In this document: positions 23,207 through 34,184 of the stretch, piece after piece
Layout of the letters: each line of letters opens with the position of its first letter
Position numbering within the stretch: the stretch's first letter is position 1
Assembly (NCBI RefSeq): GCF_958298935.1
Contig: NC_084924.1
Span: 30,105,819-30,169,818, forward strand
Reading direction: 5' to 3'
DNA from: Phragmites australis
Taxonomy: Eukaryota; Streptophyta; Magnoliopsida; Poales; Poaceae
DNA: 64,000 bases
Made by a program: the position numbers and the translations under genes
The notes under the pieces: generated by a model
Told to the model about the DNA's origin: nothing
The model's database searches: none
The model's input: only the letters and a program-made list of their open reading frames with translations

Positions 23207-24079
23207 AGAAAAAATCCCCATTCATGATGAAACCTCCCAAGGCTAAAAAACATCACATTCTAGCTACATTTTTAAAATATAATACTAGAATCATGTGAAT
23301 CTACACAATTAAATCAATATTACAACAAATTTGAGCTAATTTGATGATCTAAATGGCAAGAACCATGAGCATCTCTAGATCACATTGAAACTCTAATTTA
23401 GCCTTAAATCTAAATCTAAACTTCAAAAAAATGCAAGCTAGAGATGAGATATACATACCTTATTTGGCTCCTCCAATGAAATCAAAAACAAAACCTTCCC
23501 CGCCTATTTTCCAAATCGGCCGCCACAGTAAATGCTTACTGTTTCGAACAGTAAATCTGTCTGAATGGAGCTGGCCGAGAAGAATGAGTATTTATGGACT
23601 ATTTGTATAGGTGGTCGACATAAGAAGCCGTCTGTGGAAACTAATTTACACAGACGGTTCCTAATGTGCACCGCCTGTGCAAATGATATCCATTTTCACA
23701 GGCGGTTCCTTATGTCAACCGCCTGTGCAAATGAATCTATTTTCACAGGCGGTCCACATAAGGAACCGTCTGTGGAATTTCTTTTCACAGGCAGTCCTCA
23801 GCCGCACGGGGCCACAGCCACTTTCTCAGACGGTTCGTAGGAAAAACCGCCTGTAAAAATTAAATCTAGGTGTCTCGAAAAATAGGTTTTATAGTAGTGC
23901 TAGTACATTCAGTCTAAGAACCTATTGTACAATGCTCTCTGTACAACAACGTCGGCCAGGAGAGACAAAAAGCCTTTGATACTTGGGTCAGAAAATAATT
24001 AAAACTGAGAAAGCAGAACAGATCGACATTAATAATTACTAGTATGACTATATTGATTACATTCATAGATACAAACTGA

Positions 24080-24667
24080 CTATCCTGACGAGCATACAGA
24101 CTCATTCGGAACAGCCTGTGTCACTTGGCCATGTTGGTGTGCACCTGCATCTCCTTTTTCTTGAATGATCAAATTGTGCGATAGTGATGCCATCGTTGTC
24201 CACATTGTGAGATCATCAAGGTCAATACGGTAGTGGGATATTTCAGCTATGTGCCTAAAACAAACTTTGTTAAAGATAAAGCTTCTGCACTTGTTGTTCA
24301 CCTTGTTCACATCACCTAAATATATTAAAGATATGGAGATATCTCCCCCTTGGACCGCCAATTTGAAGTTTCCATAACCAAACAAATTAGTAGCAACGCA
24401 AATTGCCCTGTAGCAGCGATTATACATTGCAGTTTCCTCCATGGCAACGTAAAACACATCTTCAACTGACCAGAAGCGGCCATCTCTACTGTCCCATCCT
24501 CATATTTTTTTGAAAATGCAAAACATATTCATACAGAAAGAATTGTATAGAACAAATATCTAAAAGGAACATAATGCTAGCACCAATCATTTGAACTAAA
24601 AAGTTTCATTTGGTTGAATGAAACTTACCTATTGTAATTGTCAAGCCAAAATCACTATTGGACAGAC
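24080..24667 (-). pseudogene. Two-exon gene fragment of unknown family
   Basis: On the minus strand a 39-base exon (24667-24629, LSNSDFGLTITI) has TTGTTGCAG before it and GTAAGT after it, and joins in phase to a second exon (24498-24080) preceded by AAATATGAG. Together they read on through GWDSRDGRFWSVEDVFYVAM, ATNLFGYGNFKLAVQGGDIS, IAEISHYRIDLDDLTMWTTM and a Gln/Gly/His-rich end to a stop. Good splice sites and a protein-like mix suggest a real gene piece. It lies inside the composite CACTA a2, so capture from a host gene is likely. I do not recognise the family. Confidence 0.5.
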
Positions 24668-25045
24668 CTGCAACAAAATAAATCAAAAAAATGCATTGCA
24701 TCAAGTAAATTCCAAATATGGAAAAGTTTATCAAACCAAATGCACCAATCATCGCTTAAGAAACCAAAAACCTAAACAATGAGAGAAAAAAAAGGATCAC
24801 TGCCGATTTGAGGTTACCATCCAAAAGTGATAGAACGATGCCTCGGTTTTTGTGCCATTGTATTGATACTATCACTGTTGGTTGTAGCTGTGAACCGGCA
24901 GTATAACTACCAATTGTTTCTTGATCCGACAGTAATAGTATCATTACCCTATATAATTGTCCTTATCCACCGTTCTTCAACATTTAGCCACTCCCGAGCC
25001 ACTACACCAACGCCTCGGTGGCCGCCCCACTCTACGCCCTACCTG

Positions 25046-25400
25046 GCCTCCTTCACCGCATGACCTCCACATCTAAGAGCCGACGGCACCTCGTCATCCA
25101 CCCCGATGCTGGCCTTCTGCACTCCAATGCCTCGCCTCCCTCCCCGCGCTACGTCCTCCGCAGCCTCCTCCACCACGCGACCTCCTTCACATCTTGGAGC
25201 TGACGCGTGTCCTCATCCACTCTAATGCCGGCCAACCCCACTCCGACGCTTTGGCTCCCTCCCTTCGTCGTGCCCACTCTAGCCTCCTCTATTGCGTGAC
25301 CTCCTCCACATCTCAGAGCTGACTCTGCCTCCTCATCCACACCGACGTCGGCCTCCTCCAAGCCAATGCCTAGGCTCCCTCTCTATTGCCATTGCCCCGA
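25046..25400 (+). repeat. GC-rich tandem repeat, three units of 118-119 bases
   Basis: Units start at 25046, 25164 and 25283, each beginning CCTCCTNCACCRCGYGACCT, then CTCCACATCT, then GTCATCCACNCCGAYGC. The frame is open in places, but I see no domain. It lies between the right subterminal repeats of element a2. Confidence 0.75.
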
Positions 25401-25737
25401 GGTAATCCCCAGCTGTTTACAAGTCCTCCTTACAAATCTAAGAACTTGGATATGTTTTGCTAGAAAATGGTCACTAGATAGAAGATTATTGAGCAAAAAT
25501 AGACTGCTAGTGGTATTAAAATTATTCTTGAAGATGACATGCTGATTTTAGTTGAATTTTAATTATGTTTTAGTGGATTAGTTTTCTTTTTATAGAAATT
25601 TAGTTGAACTTTAGCTATGTTTATCCTGTCAATGATGAAATAGGACATATCATTGCCGATTGCGTAGTGCCAGTTCAAAAACCAGCATTGATGCCGGTTT
25701 TGAACTTGCACTTATGTAGATTTGTATAGTAGTGACC

Positions 25738-26959
25738 GATAATTTTTGAGTCTTCCCATTTTGGGTAGATAATACTATTTCTCTCCTCTCCACCAGGCCA
25801 TAGTGTTATCAACACACAAGGCCCAACCCCAGTTACTCCCGACCATGATAACTCAACCTCATTGGTTATGTGAATTATAATATGTCAAATCTATGTATGG
25901 TTTTATTGCGTAAGTTAGACATTGAACTTATCCTTGTATTGTGTAATCATCGATCATATGCGTCATGCATGGTGGACTTAATCGTCTGTGTTAGACATTT
26001 AAATTATACAAATCTTATGAGATATATATTGTCCTTTGTCTTATGAGATGTGTCATGTAGGATTTGTGAGATACCCATACTATATTCCTATGCATGGTGC
26101 TAGCACCCAACACTACCGTTTGATGTTTTCCATTCTAAATTATCAATTTTTGTTCGATACAGACATGTTTCCATCCCAACAATATGTTCTGATTTTCTTG
26201 TATTACCGATGCCATGTTTTTTTTGGCATTATCGTTATCGGCTTTGCTTCCAAGAGAAAATATGAAAATTAAAGTGGTTTAGACCTTTACTGACCTTTTC
26301 AAACCATTTTCATACCTAATTTATATTATGTGGAAACATGAAGAAAAAAAGTGTAAGATGATCTGATGACATCTTCCAACAGAAAAATCTGATAAGAAAA
26401 TAATTGAGTAAAAGGATCTCATGTGAACCGACGACAACTGTCAGGTACTCTTGTCCAAAAAGCTGGGTTTTTTGTAATGTAGCATGTATGATGTCATCAG
26501 ATTATTTTTTATCCTGAGCCATGCATATAGGAACAGAGTATGCTGTTACTTTTATCTCATGTGTAATATGATGATCTACATCTGATCAATTTTCTTTGGA
26601 TATTTATATGATCTAGGCAGTCAAAGGTAGATCTGGACCTGCCCAGTGGCCACAAATGCAGTGGGCCATACGCGGGATGGGGAAAGGTCATGTGATGTAC
26701 TCATAAAATGTCTCTGCAAACACAACATGGAAGCAGCTTTGTCACGTATGGAACAGAATCTTCCAAGATATTCAAATGCCACAGCCAATCACCACATCCA
26801 CACGAAAGCAAATCCTTTTGTGATAAAAAATAATATATGCTCGTTTTAAATCTGCCTCCATTCTCCAATTCTGGGTTACGACTAAGGTGCTATCTCGTTT
26901 AGTTTCTGTACCTCAAAAGCTAAAGCTGATGTGCAGCTAGCTAATGTAGGATATGGAAT
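25738..26959. other. No gene seen
   Basis: AT-rich sequence between elements a2 and X2. Short frames at 26036-26272 and 26646-26849 have no recognisable family. No terminal repeats found. Confidence 0.6.
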
Positions 26960-26962
26960 TTA

Positions 26963-29900
26963 CACTACTTAAAAAATAGATTTATATACCAACTTATTAC
27001 TATCGGTTACTAATAGGTCGACAGTGATGTAGCATCACTACTAGTTCATAAGCCGTGCAAGAAGAATCTATTATCGTGACTTTTGAACCGACAATGATTA
27101 GGGTCATCACTACCAGTCGATAGCTTGAGCCAGCACTCATGCTCAACTCCATCATCACTGTCGGTTGAAGCCACCAACCAGCAGTGATACTGAAATATCA
27201 TTGACGGCTAGTGGTATGAGCCAGCAATGATGTGTACAATATAAAATAGTGGCCCTTCCTCCCTTAAGCCCGATCAAACCACCGTCTTTTTGGCCTCAGC
27301 GCCCTTCCTTGCCCTCACCGATGCACTACCGCTTCTGAGCCATCTCCATCCAATTCCATTGTTCGGTAAGCTTCACAGTGCCACACCCAATCATTTGTGT
27401 ATGCTAGTTCGATCTTACCCCGTCGTCACCCAGTGCTCCACATAAGTCGGCCAGCCACCACCCCGAGCTCGCCCACCTCCCCTATGAACTCCGGGCCGTG
27501 AGCTGCCTTTGCCCGAGCCGAATGCACAGTGAACTTGACCGCGGTCCAATAAAACTTGCCGTCCCCTTCTCTTCTACTCTCTCCCTCTATAGTGCGCCAC
27601 CGCTATTGGCCTAGCTCCACCGCCCGCCATAGTAACCGCTAGCCGTGCTTGCAACCGTACATGCCACCTCTAACCTCTCAAACAAGTTCGCCATAGTGTG
27701 TTGAGCATTTTGGTACCCCTCCCCGGCCAAGCTCCACTGTCGTTCGCTGCCGACGACTAGTCAAAGTCGGTCAACAGAAATTAGAAAATCTAGAAAATTC
27801 CAAAAGAAATATTAGTTATATTGATAAATTAATTGAAATAATCTATAATTTGTAGAATAATATCTAGATCTTAGAAAAATATGAAACAAAGTTTGTTACT
27901 TTTTTTGTCATGATCTACATGATAAAATAAAATACATACATGCATCAAATGTTTACTAAAATACCTCTATTTCATTAAATATGATATAACTTGTTAATCC
28001 ATAATTAAATCTTGAAATATCCAAAATTGGTCGATCAAACTTTGTTAATCTTCTTTTGCCATGCTCCGTACTAGAAAAATATATTTCAAACATGAAATGC
28101 TTCTTTAGCACTAATTCTTTGTTAATCTTAATTAAGCCTTTTAAACTTGATTAATTTCTACATAAATCAATAAAATCATAAAATGTGAAACTAATTTTTT
28201 AGTCTTCTCTATGTACACAGTAAAAATAACTTTTGCCATGCTGAATACTTCCCTCATGTGAGTTTATTTGAACTACCTCATTTAATTTTGGATTTAAAAA
28301 TAGCAAGTATGCAATTTGGTTAATTAAGTGGGCAAATGAACTCCAATTCATGTGATTCTTCCTCAATCGTTATTTAGAGAACAACGTCGCGAAGTGTCAC
28401 GAGGTTGATCCCGAGGATGAATGTGTTATTTAATTTTGATAGGTTATAGCTATATATATGTCATGCATGTAAAGGTCGAATAATAATGAAAAATTCTAGG
28501 GATTGCACCAAGAAACACTCATCGGAAACGGACATGAAAGCATACAAAAGACGGCTCCTCCAACCCAGGTCAATTGCCGGTAGGAGATGGCGAGGTAATT
28601 TATTTGTTGGTGATTGCAAAATCTTCTAGTTGTTATGAATTTGGATTTACAATAATGATATAATTGTAGATGCACAGAAGATGGATGTATGATGCGAGTT
28701 GTGTGAGTGCAGAGTAAAATAACAATGTGGAGTATTTCTTGGTAACAGATGTGGTGCATAAGTCAAATACACAGTCTCAATACATGTGTTGTCCATATGT
28801 CGATTGCGAGAACAAGAAGCAGTTTTCCACCACCCAGCAGATACATTCTCATTTGATGCCAAGGGACTTTTATGCCTGGCTATACCCATTGGACCGAGCA
28901 CGGTGAAGCTGAGATCATATAGGAAGGGCAATACATTGGCAGAGAGGATGAAGACTTGTGCACCGATATGCCGGCTGACGAATACATCGATGCCACCTGC
29001 CGAAGATATGTTGATCGATGATGATCTAGATGAGATGTTGGCTAACGCCGACGCTGATGATCTGGAGCATATGTTGCGCGATGGAGAGGGAAACTTCACC
29101 AATAAAAGAGAGTTTCAAAAGTTCCAGTGTATGGTAAAGGACTTTAAAACACCGTTGTTCCCAGACTACAAGAAGAAGCACACAAAGTTGCGTATCGTGC
29201 TTTCACTGCTACAATTGAAGGGAAGCAACGGGTGGTCTGATACAAGCTTCACAGAGTTGTTACTATTCTTAAAGAAATTGCTTCCAAATGGGTGTTACCA
29301 GAAAACATGTACCAGGCCAAGCAGGTTGGGTGCCATTGGGGTTGAAAGTGCAAAAAAGTATGCATGTCCAAACGATTACATGTTGTATCGTGAAGAGCAT
29401 GAAGACTTAGAAGCGTGTCTCGTCTGTGGTGCAGCATGGTACAAGCGTGACAGTGATGATATCGATGGTGAAGGAAAGAAGAAAATGTCTCATGTCAAGG
29501 TGATATGGTATTTTCCTATAGTCCCCCATTTGGAGCGTATATTCGTAAACAAAAGGTATGCCGAACTGATGCGATGGCAAACCAAGGAGCACAAGGATGA
29601 TAGAATGCTGAGACACCCTGCTGACACATTGTAGAAACATTGATAGAATATACAAGGAGCCATTTTGCAGAAGATGTGAGGAATATAGGAGTGTTACGTA
29701 CCGTTCATACAAGAAGCAGTATGATGTAAAAACTGACTTTCCGGTACGCAGGAAATATTCATGACTTGCATTTCCTACTGAACAAAATAGTTCAATTCAT
29801 TCCACTGATGAATCCTTTTCTCTTGAAGTGTAAGAGAAAGTCACTCGATAACAATCTCTGCGGGTTCTATGTTCTTACTTTCATTCACAGATTCAGCCCT

Positions 29901-30985
29901 GACGTAGAGGCTATCATGTTCAATGATCTTGAGGTATGAAATTACATATTGATACCTTCTTTTCAATTTATATACGTGTTCAAGGACTAATTTTTTCGAT
30001 TCTTCAAATGCAGTGCAATAAACAACGCACAGGTGCGTTACAACCTGTAGACATACATGTAATTCAACAACATATCACCGGGTTCTTCATAGAACATGTT
30101 ACCAACCCAGCCGGCGAGTTTCATGAACCTATCGTGTTGTCGACGCGTGAGAGATCTTCAAATGATTCTATACCTTCTAGTAGAGAGTATGCGGCAAGGA
30201 GGAAGGCTACTATGGGGTTAGACGACTTATATATCGCTAAATGACATCATTTTAATGAAGGATATTAATTACTATGTATTAATAAAGGACATTAATTACT
30301 ATGTATTAATGAAGGTGTATTTATTATTGATTTACATAAAATATGTGTCTCATTATATGCATGTCTGTACACTCAATCCAGAAGCAACGAACTGTAAGTT
30401 TGCCCAGGAGGAGGAGGATGAGAGGCTGGCCTATCAGCTGTGCGGGCTGTAGAGGAACAAAAAGAAGTGTATTGTAAGCATGCCCAAGAGGAGGAGGAGG
30501 AGGAGAGGGTGGCATATCAGTGCGCTATGGATGAGCACGAGAGGGTGGCCCATCAGTGCGCTGCGGAGGAGGTCGAAGGCTCAAACCATAGTGGCATTTA
30601 AGCGTCGGACTTCGATGTCTTTGACACACTGGCAAGCCTAGAGATTAGATGACGCTGCGGTCGATCAGGCGTGGCTGGGTCCTCCGCTCCACCACCATCG
30701 GTCCCCTGGCGTCTCCGGACATACACACGCCATTAGCTGTCCGTGCGGAGACGCAGTCCTTATTGTGGGAGAGGTAGATAGATACTAGACTAACACAACT
30801 CGATTGACTTTTTGGAGGTGACCTGTGAGAACTATTATGTATATATGTGTGTTTGTTTTTAGCTGGCAGTGGTAACTCTTTCACTGCCGGTCCTCGACTA
30901 TCACTACCTGTTACCCACTACCGACTTCAAAACTGGTAGTGAAGAGGTTTTGGAGCTACCAGTGATGTGTTGTTCTGAAGTAGTG
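26963..30985 (+). mobile_element. CACTA family X, deleted copy X2
   Basis: The left terminus CACTACTTAAAAAATAG starts at 26963 and matches the left end of X3 over the next 100 bases; the right terminus TTCTGAAGTAGTG ends at 30985 and matches other family X right ends. Flanking triplets are TTA and TTT, two of three alike. Inside are a GC-rich stretch (27250-27780) and a TNP2 5' part joined directly to the tail of the TnpA/Ulp1 gene. At 4.0 kb it is a large-deletion derivative. Confidence 0.75.
28670..30244 (+). pseudogene. TNP2 5' part fused to Ulp1-like tail
   Basis: From an ATG after an intron end (TAATTGTAG) the frame reads HRRWMYDASCVSAE then a TAA, NTQSQYMCCPYVDCENKKQF and TTQQIHSHLMPRDF, the N-terminal zinc-like module of TNP2. 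A long frame then runs (28786-29634) with DDDLDEMLANADADDLEHML, LSLLQLKGSNGWSDTSF, KYACPNDYMLYREEHEDLEA, CLVCGAAWYKRD and KVIWYFPIVPHLERIF. At about 29687, in the codons for EDVRNI, TNP2 homology stops and sequence matching X1 from about 8600 begins (GTTACGTACCGTTCATACAA), running on to EHVTNPAGEFHEP and DDLYIAK at 30244. So a deletion joined the two genes out of frame. Confidence 0.7.
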
Positions 30986-31082
30986 TTTGAGAGACATCCC
31001 ATAACCTTGCACTACTGCATCACCATGGTCCTGGACTGCCCTGAATTGGATGTGTGCACGGGGTACTGGGGTCGCATATCCC

Positions 31083-31780
31083 TAGGGATGAAAACGAACG
31101 GGAACGGTCGGGAAAACCCCCTAACCGTTTTCATTTTCACATTTTCTCTCGAAAACGGGAAAGCCGGAAACGGGTACGAATTCGGGAATGTCGGGATATC
31201 AAAAACGAACCAATCCGAACATAAATATGCGGGTATCAGTCAGGAACCGATAATTTAAAATGAGAACACCGATCCGTAGAACAATGATTTCAAGCATCGG
31301 CGCGACACATAATTAATTCACACCAACAAAAGTAATTTATATCATACACAGATGAACCACGTAATGACATAAGTATCAACTAAAAAACAACTATCATGTC
31401 GTAATTCAAGTACTCAGCATAACATACAATCATACAAAGACTAGTATTGTAGGTGGTGCAAGAGCTTGAACAACATCGGTAGGTCAGCAGCCGACCGAGA
31501 CTGGACCACTGGGATCTAGTTGAACTTTGGGATAGAGGTTATGTTTGGATTGGCCGGCCGGGCTTGGTATGTGGGCTACATTATGATTTGTGAAGTTTAA
31601 TCTCAATTAGAAAAACGGAAAATTCTAGATTAAAAACGGGAAATCCGAAAACGGTCGGAAAAACCCTATAACCGTTTTCATTTTCACATTTTCTCTCGAA
31701 AACGGAATCGAAAACGGACAAGAAAATATAGAAAACGGATCGGAACGGAACGGGATTTATCCCGTTCGTTTTCATCCCTA
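31083..31780. mobile_element. hAT-type non-autonomous element (8-bp TSD)
   Basis: The ends are TAGGGATGAAAACGAACGGG and its inverse closing CGTTCGTTTTCATCCCTA, flanked on both sides by CATATCCC (31075-31082 and 31781-31788). An 8-bp duplication and short TAGGG ends fit hAT. The element is 698 bases with no transposase frame. Two direct repeats of about 55 bases lie near the ends (31109-31160 and 31654-31705), containing TAACCGTTTTCATTTTCACA. Confidence 0.9.
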
Positions 31781-31788
31781 CATATCCC

Positions 31789-32807
31789 GTCTTGGGGCTA
31801 GTTTGACTGAGACAAACTGGTGCATGGAATTGGAAAGCATCAGAGGAAGGGAAGGGGAAAGGGACAGAGGTCGGGCTTCAGCTACTGCACACTAGAACCC
31901 TAGCTGGATCTGCTTTGCACAAAAGTAATCCACACATTATATATGGACAGCGCCCAGCTTTTATGTCCAGCTATGGGTTTCTCCATGATTTATATAAGTT
32001 CATCTCATCTTTGTTCTTCCATGTCAATCTGTTTTCAATGTATATCCTGGCATTTCTTTTTTTGTAGTACGTGCATGGCCTTTGTTTTATGAATCGTAAT
32101 CAACATCTTCGCAAATTAACTTTTTCTTCCTTCTCCCCAAATACCAAGAAGAAGAAACACTCACCAACTTTCATGATCGGTGGGCACATACATGGTGATA
32201 GCGCAGTTAATCAACCCATCTTGGGGGCAGAAGGATGAGGGAACTTTGTCATAATTTTAAGAAGTTTGGGCTGGGATTTAGTTTGCTCTCTTGCACATAG
32301 ATTATGATATTGATGGGAGCGCAGTTACCAGCAGCTATGATTGCAGCACTCCCATGCATGCTGTCGAATGGATGGTAAGACCACTACGAAAATGATACGG
32401 CATCAAAAGAGGATCCCTACATTAATCCTTCTCGCTTCTTCTAATTCCTATGCATGGCATGGGAGTCACGGGTATGCCTTGAAACTTGCAGGACATTGAC
32501 AGCAAAAATTTTATTGAGTATCCTTTGTTTCTTTCTCCGCAAACAAAATTAGTTATCGTTGAGGGATAGCAACTTGCTAGCCAGGCGGTGTGACGAACAA
32601 CTTGGTCACAAAATACCATGGGGATGTCAGCTGGAGTCAGTAGTCAGTACACATTACATGCTTGCTCGTCTTCTCGGAAAAAGAGAAACTTAGAACTTCT
32701 CTGAACTTCTGTGAGTTCATAACTCGGACATGCGTTATCGGCTCTTCTGTGTAAGTGCACTTTCTCCTGATATTCCCCATATATATATATATATACATAT
32801 ATGTGTA

Positions 32808-32838
<31 letters not shown>

Positions 32839-32870
32839 CTTTAGAAATATAAAACCATATATGCAGAAAG
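31789..32870. other. No gene seen; AT microsatellite
   Basis: Anonymous intergenic DNA with no supported coding frame. An (AT)n/(TG)n tract lies at about 32779-32838. Confidence 0.6.
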
Positions 32871-34184
32871 ACCCACTACTACAGAAATAATCATCAGCAC
32901 TGGCTCAAAAACGTCATCAGTGACTGTTTTTGAACCGGCACTGATACTCAGACTATCAGTGCCGGTCCATTAGAACTAACCAACACTACTACAAAACTGG
33001 TCTTATATGCCGGCCCATCACTGCCGACTCCTAATTGGCCGGCAGTGATAGGGCATCACTGTCGGTTCATAAGCCGCGCGGGAAGAATCAGTCATCGTGG
33101 TTTATGAATCGGCAGTGATAAGGGTCATCATTGTCAGTCGATGGATTGAGCCAGTAGTGATGCCTGCTCCCTCATCACTGCCTGCTTAATCTACCGACTG
33201 GCAGTGATAACATAACATCACTGCCGGCTGATTAAATGAGCCGGCAGTGATGTTCCAGCTATATAAAAGTCATCCTCTCCTTCCGTAAGCTCGAGCAACA
33301 CAGAGAGAAGCTTTATTCTTGCTTAGTGGCGGTAATTTTTTCTCACTAGGATCTTGGTGGCTTCAAAATTTTGAGGAATCCTCATACCCTAAGTGTTCCA
33401 AGGTGTGTAATTTCCTCTTCGATCCATTTCTATTTGAATTTTATTTACTAAATTGCTCTAGATTTTGAAATGATGGAGATGAACCTATGGCCATGATGTT
33501 TTGAGACAATGTAGATGCAATTATACCTCACTTATGATATGAAAGCTTTAATTCTGGTGGAAAGTGTCTTTATTATTGATTTACATTAGCTATATGTATA
33601 AGCATATTTATTTTTGGTTTTAATAAATTAGAAAATTTAGCCATGATATTAAGGTATATAGCAAACTCCAATTATATTTTTTATATTTTACTTAATTAGC
33701 AAGCGCCAATATAGAAACTTTAGGTATGAGCATATTTATGGTTGATTTTTAGTGAATTGGAAAAATTAGCCATGATATTTAGGTATGTAGAAAGCTCTAA
33801 TTATATTTTTTCTATTTTAATTAATTAGAATGCTCCCAATATGGAAACTTTAGGTATGAGCGTATATATTTTGATTTTTAATGAATTAGAAATTTTCGCC
33901 ATTATATTTAGGTATGTAGCAAGATACAATTATATTTATGTATGAGCGTATTAATTTTTCATGTTTCCTTAATGAGTCATGGATAAGGTGTTGAATAATA
34001 AAGAAAATTTCTAGGGACGGCACTAACAAATACTCATTAGAAGTGGACGCGAAAGCATGCAAAAGGTGGCTCCTCCAACCCGAGCCAATTGCCGGTAGGA
34101 GATGACGAGGTAATTTATTTGTTGGTGATCGCAAAATATTCTAGATGTTATGAATTTAGATTTACAATAATGATATAATTGTAG

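Larger units (their letters stand above)
18203..23899 (-). mobile_element. CACTA family Y element, copy Y1 (TSD CTA)
   Basis: The left terminus CACTAGTACAGAACGATA starts at 18203; the right terminus GGTTTTATAGTAGTG ends at 23899; both flanks are CTA (18200-18202, 23900-23902). Subterminal repeats are ACAGGCGGTTCC and AACCGCCTGTGGAAAT, unlike all other families in the window except Y2. On the minus strand it encodes a TNP2 transposase fragment (21171-22976) followed by a Ulp1-like gene (18732-20140), separated by a GC-rich stretch. Both genes have stops, so the copy is probably not autonomous. Confidence 0.9.
16021..25734 (-). mobile_element. CACTA family 'a' composite, copy a2 (TSD ACC)
   Basis: The left terminus CACTACTACAGAAACCC starts at 16021 and the right terminus TGTATAGTAGTG ends at 25734; both are flanked by ACC (16018-16020, 25735-25737). 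The first 1.2 kb matches copy a1, including the acidic-protein gene, and the right end matches a1's right end (GTTCAAAACCGGCAT read inward). A complete family Y element (18203-23899) is inserted inside; without it the element is about 4.0 kb. The remaining inside holds two gene-like fragments and a 119-base tandem array. The pairing of the two ends is inference from TSD, orientation and family, so another insertion history is possible. Confidence 0.6.

Noticed and set aside
23600..23860. Second CRISPR-like array
   Set aside because: The other end of the same CACTA element.
30869..31258. 129-residue frame
   Set aside because: Crosses the right end of X2 and the left end of the hAT element, so it cannot be one gene.
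32779..32839. Promoter TATA cluster
   Set aside because: Simple AT/TG microsatellite with no gene downstream.
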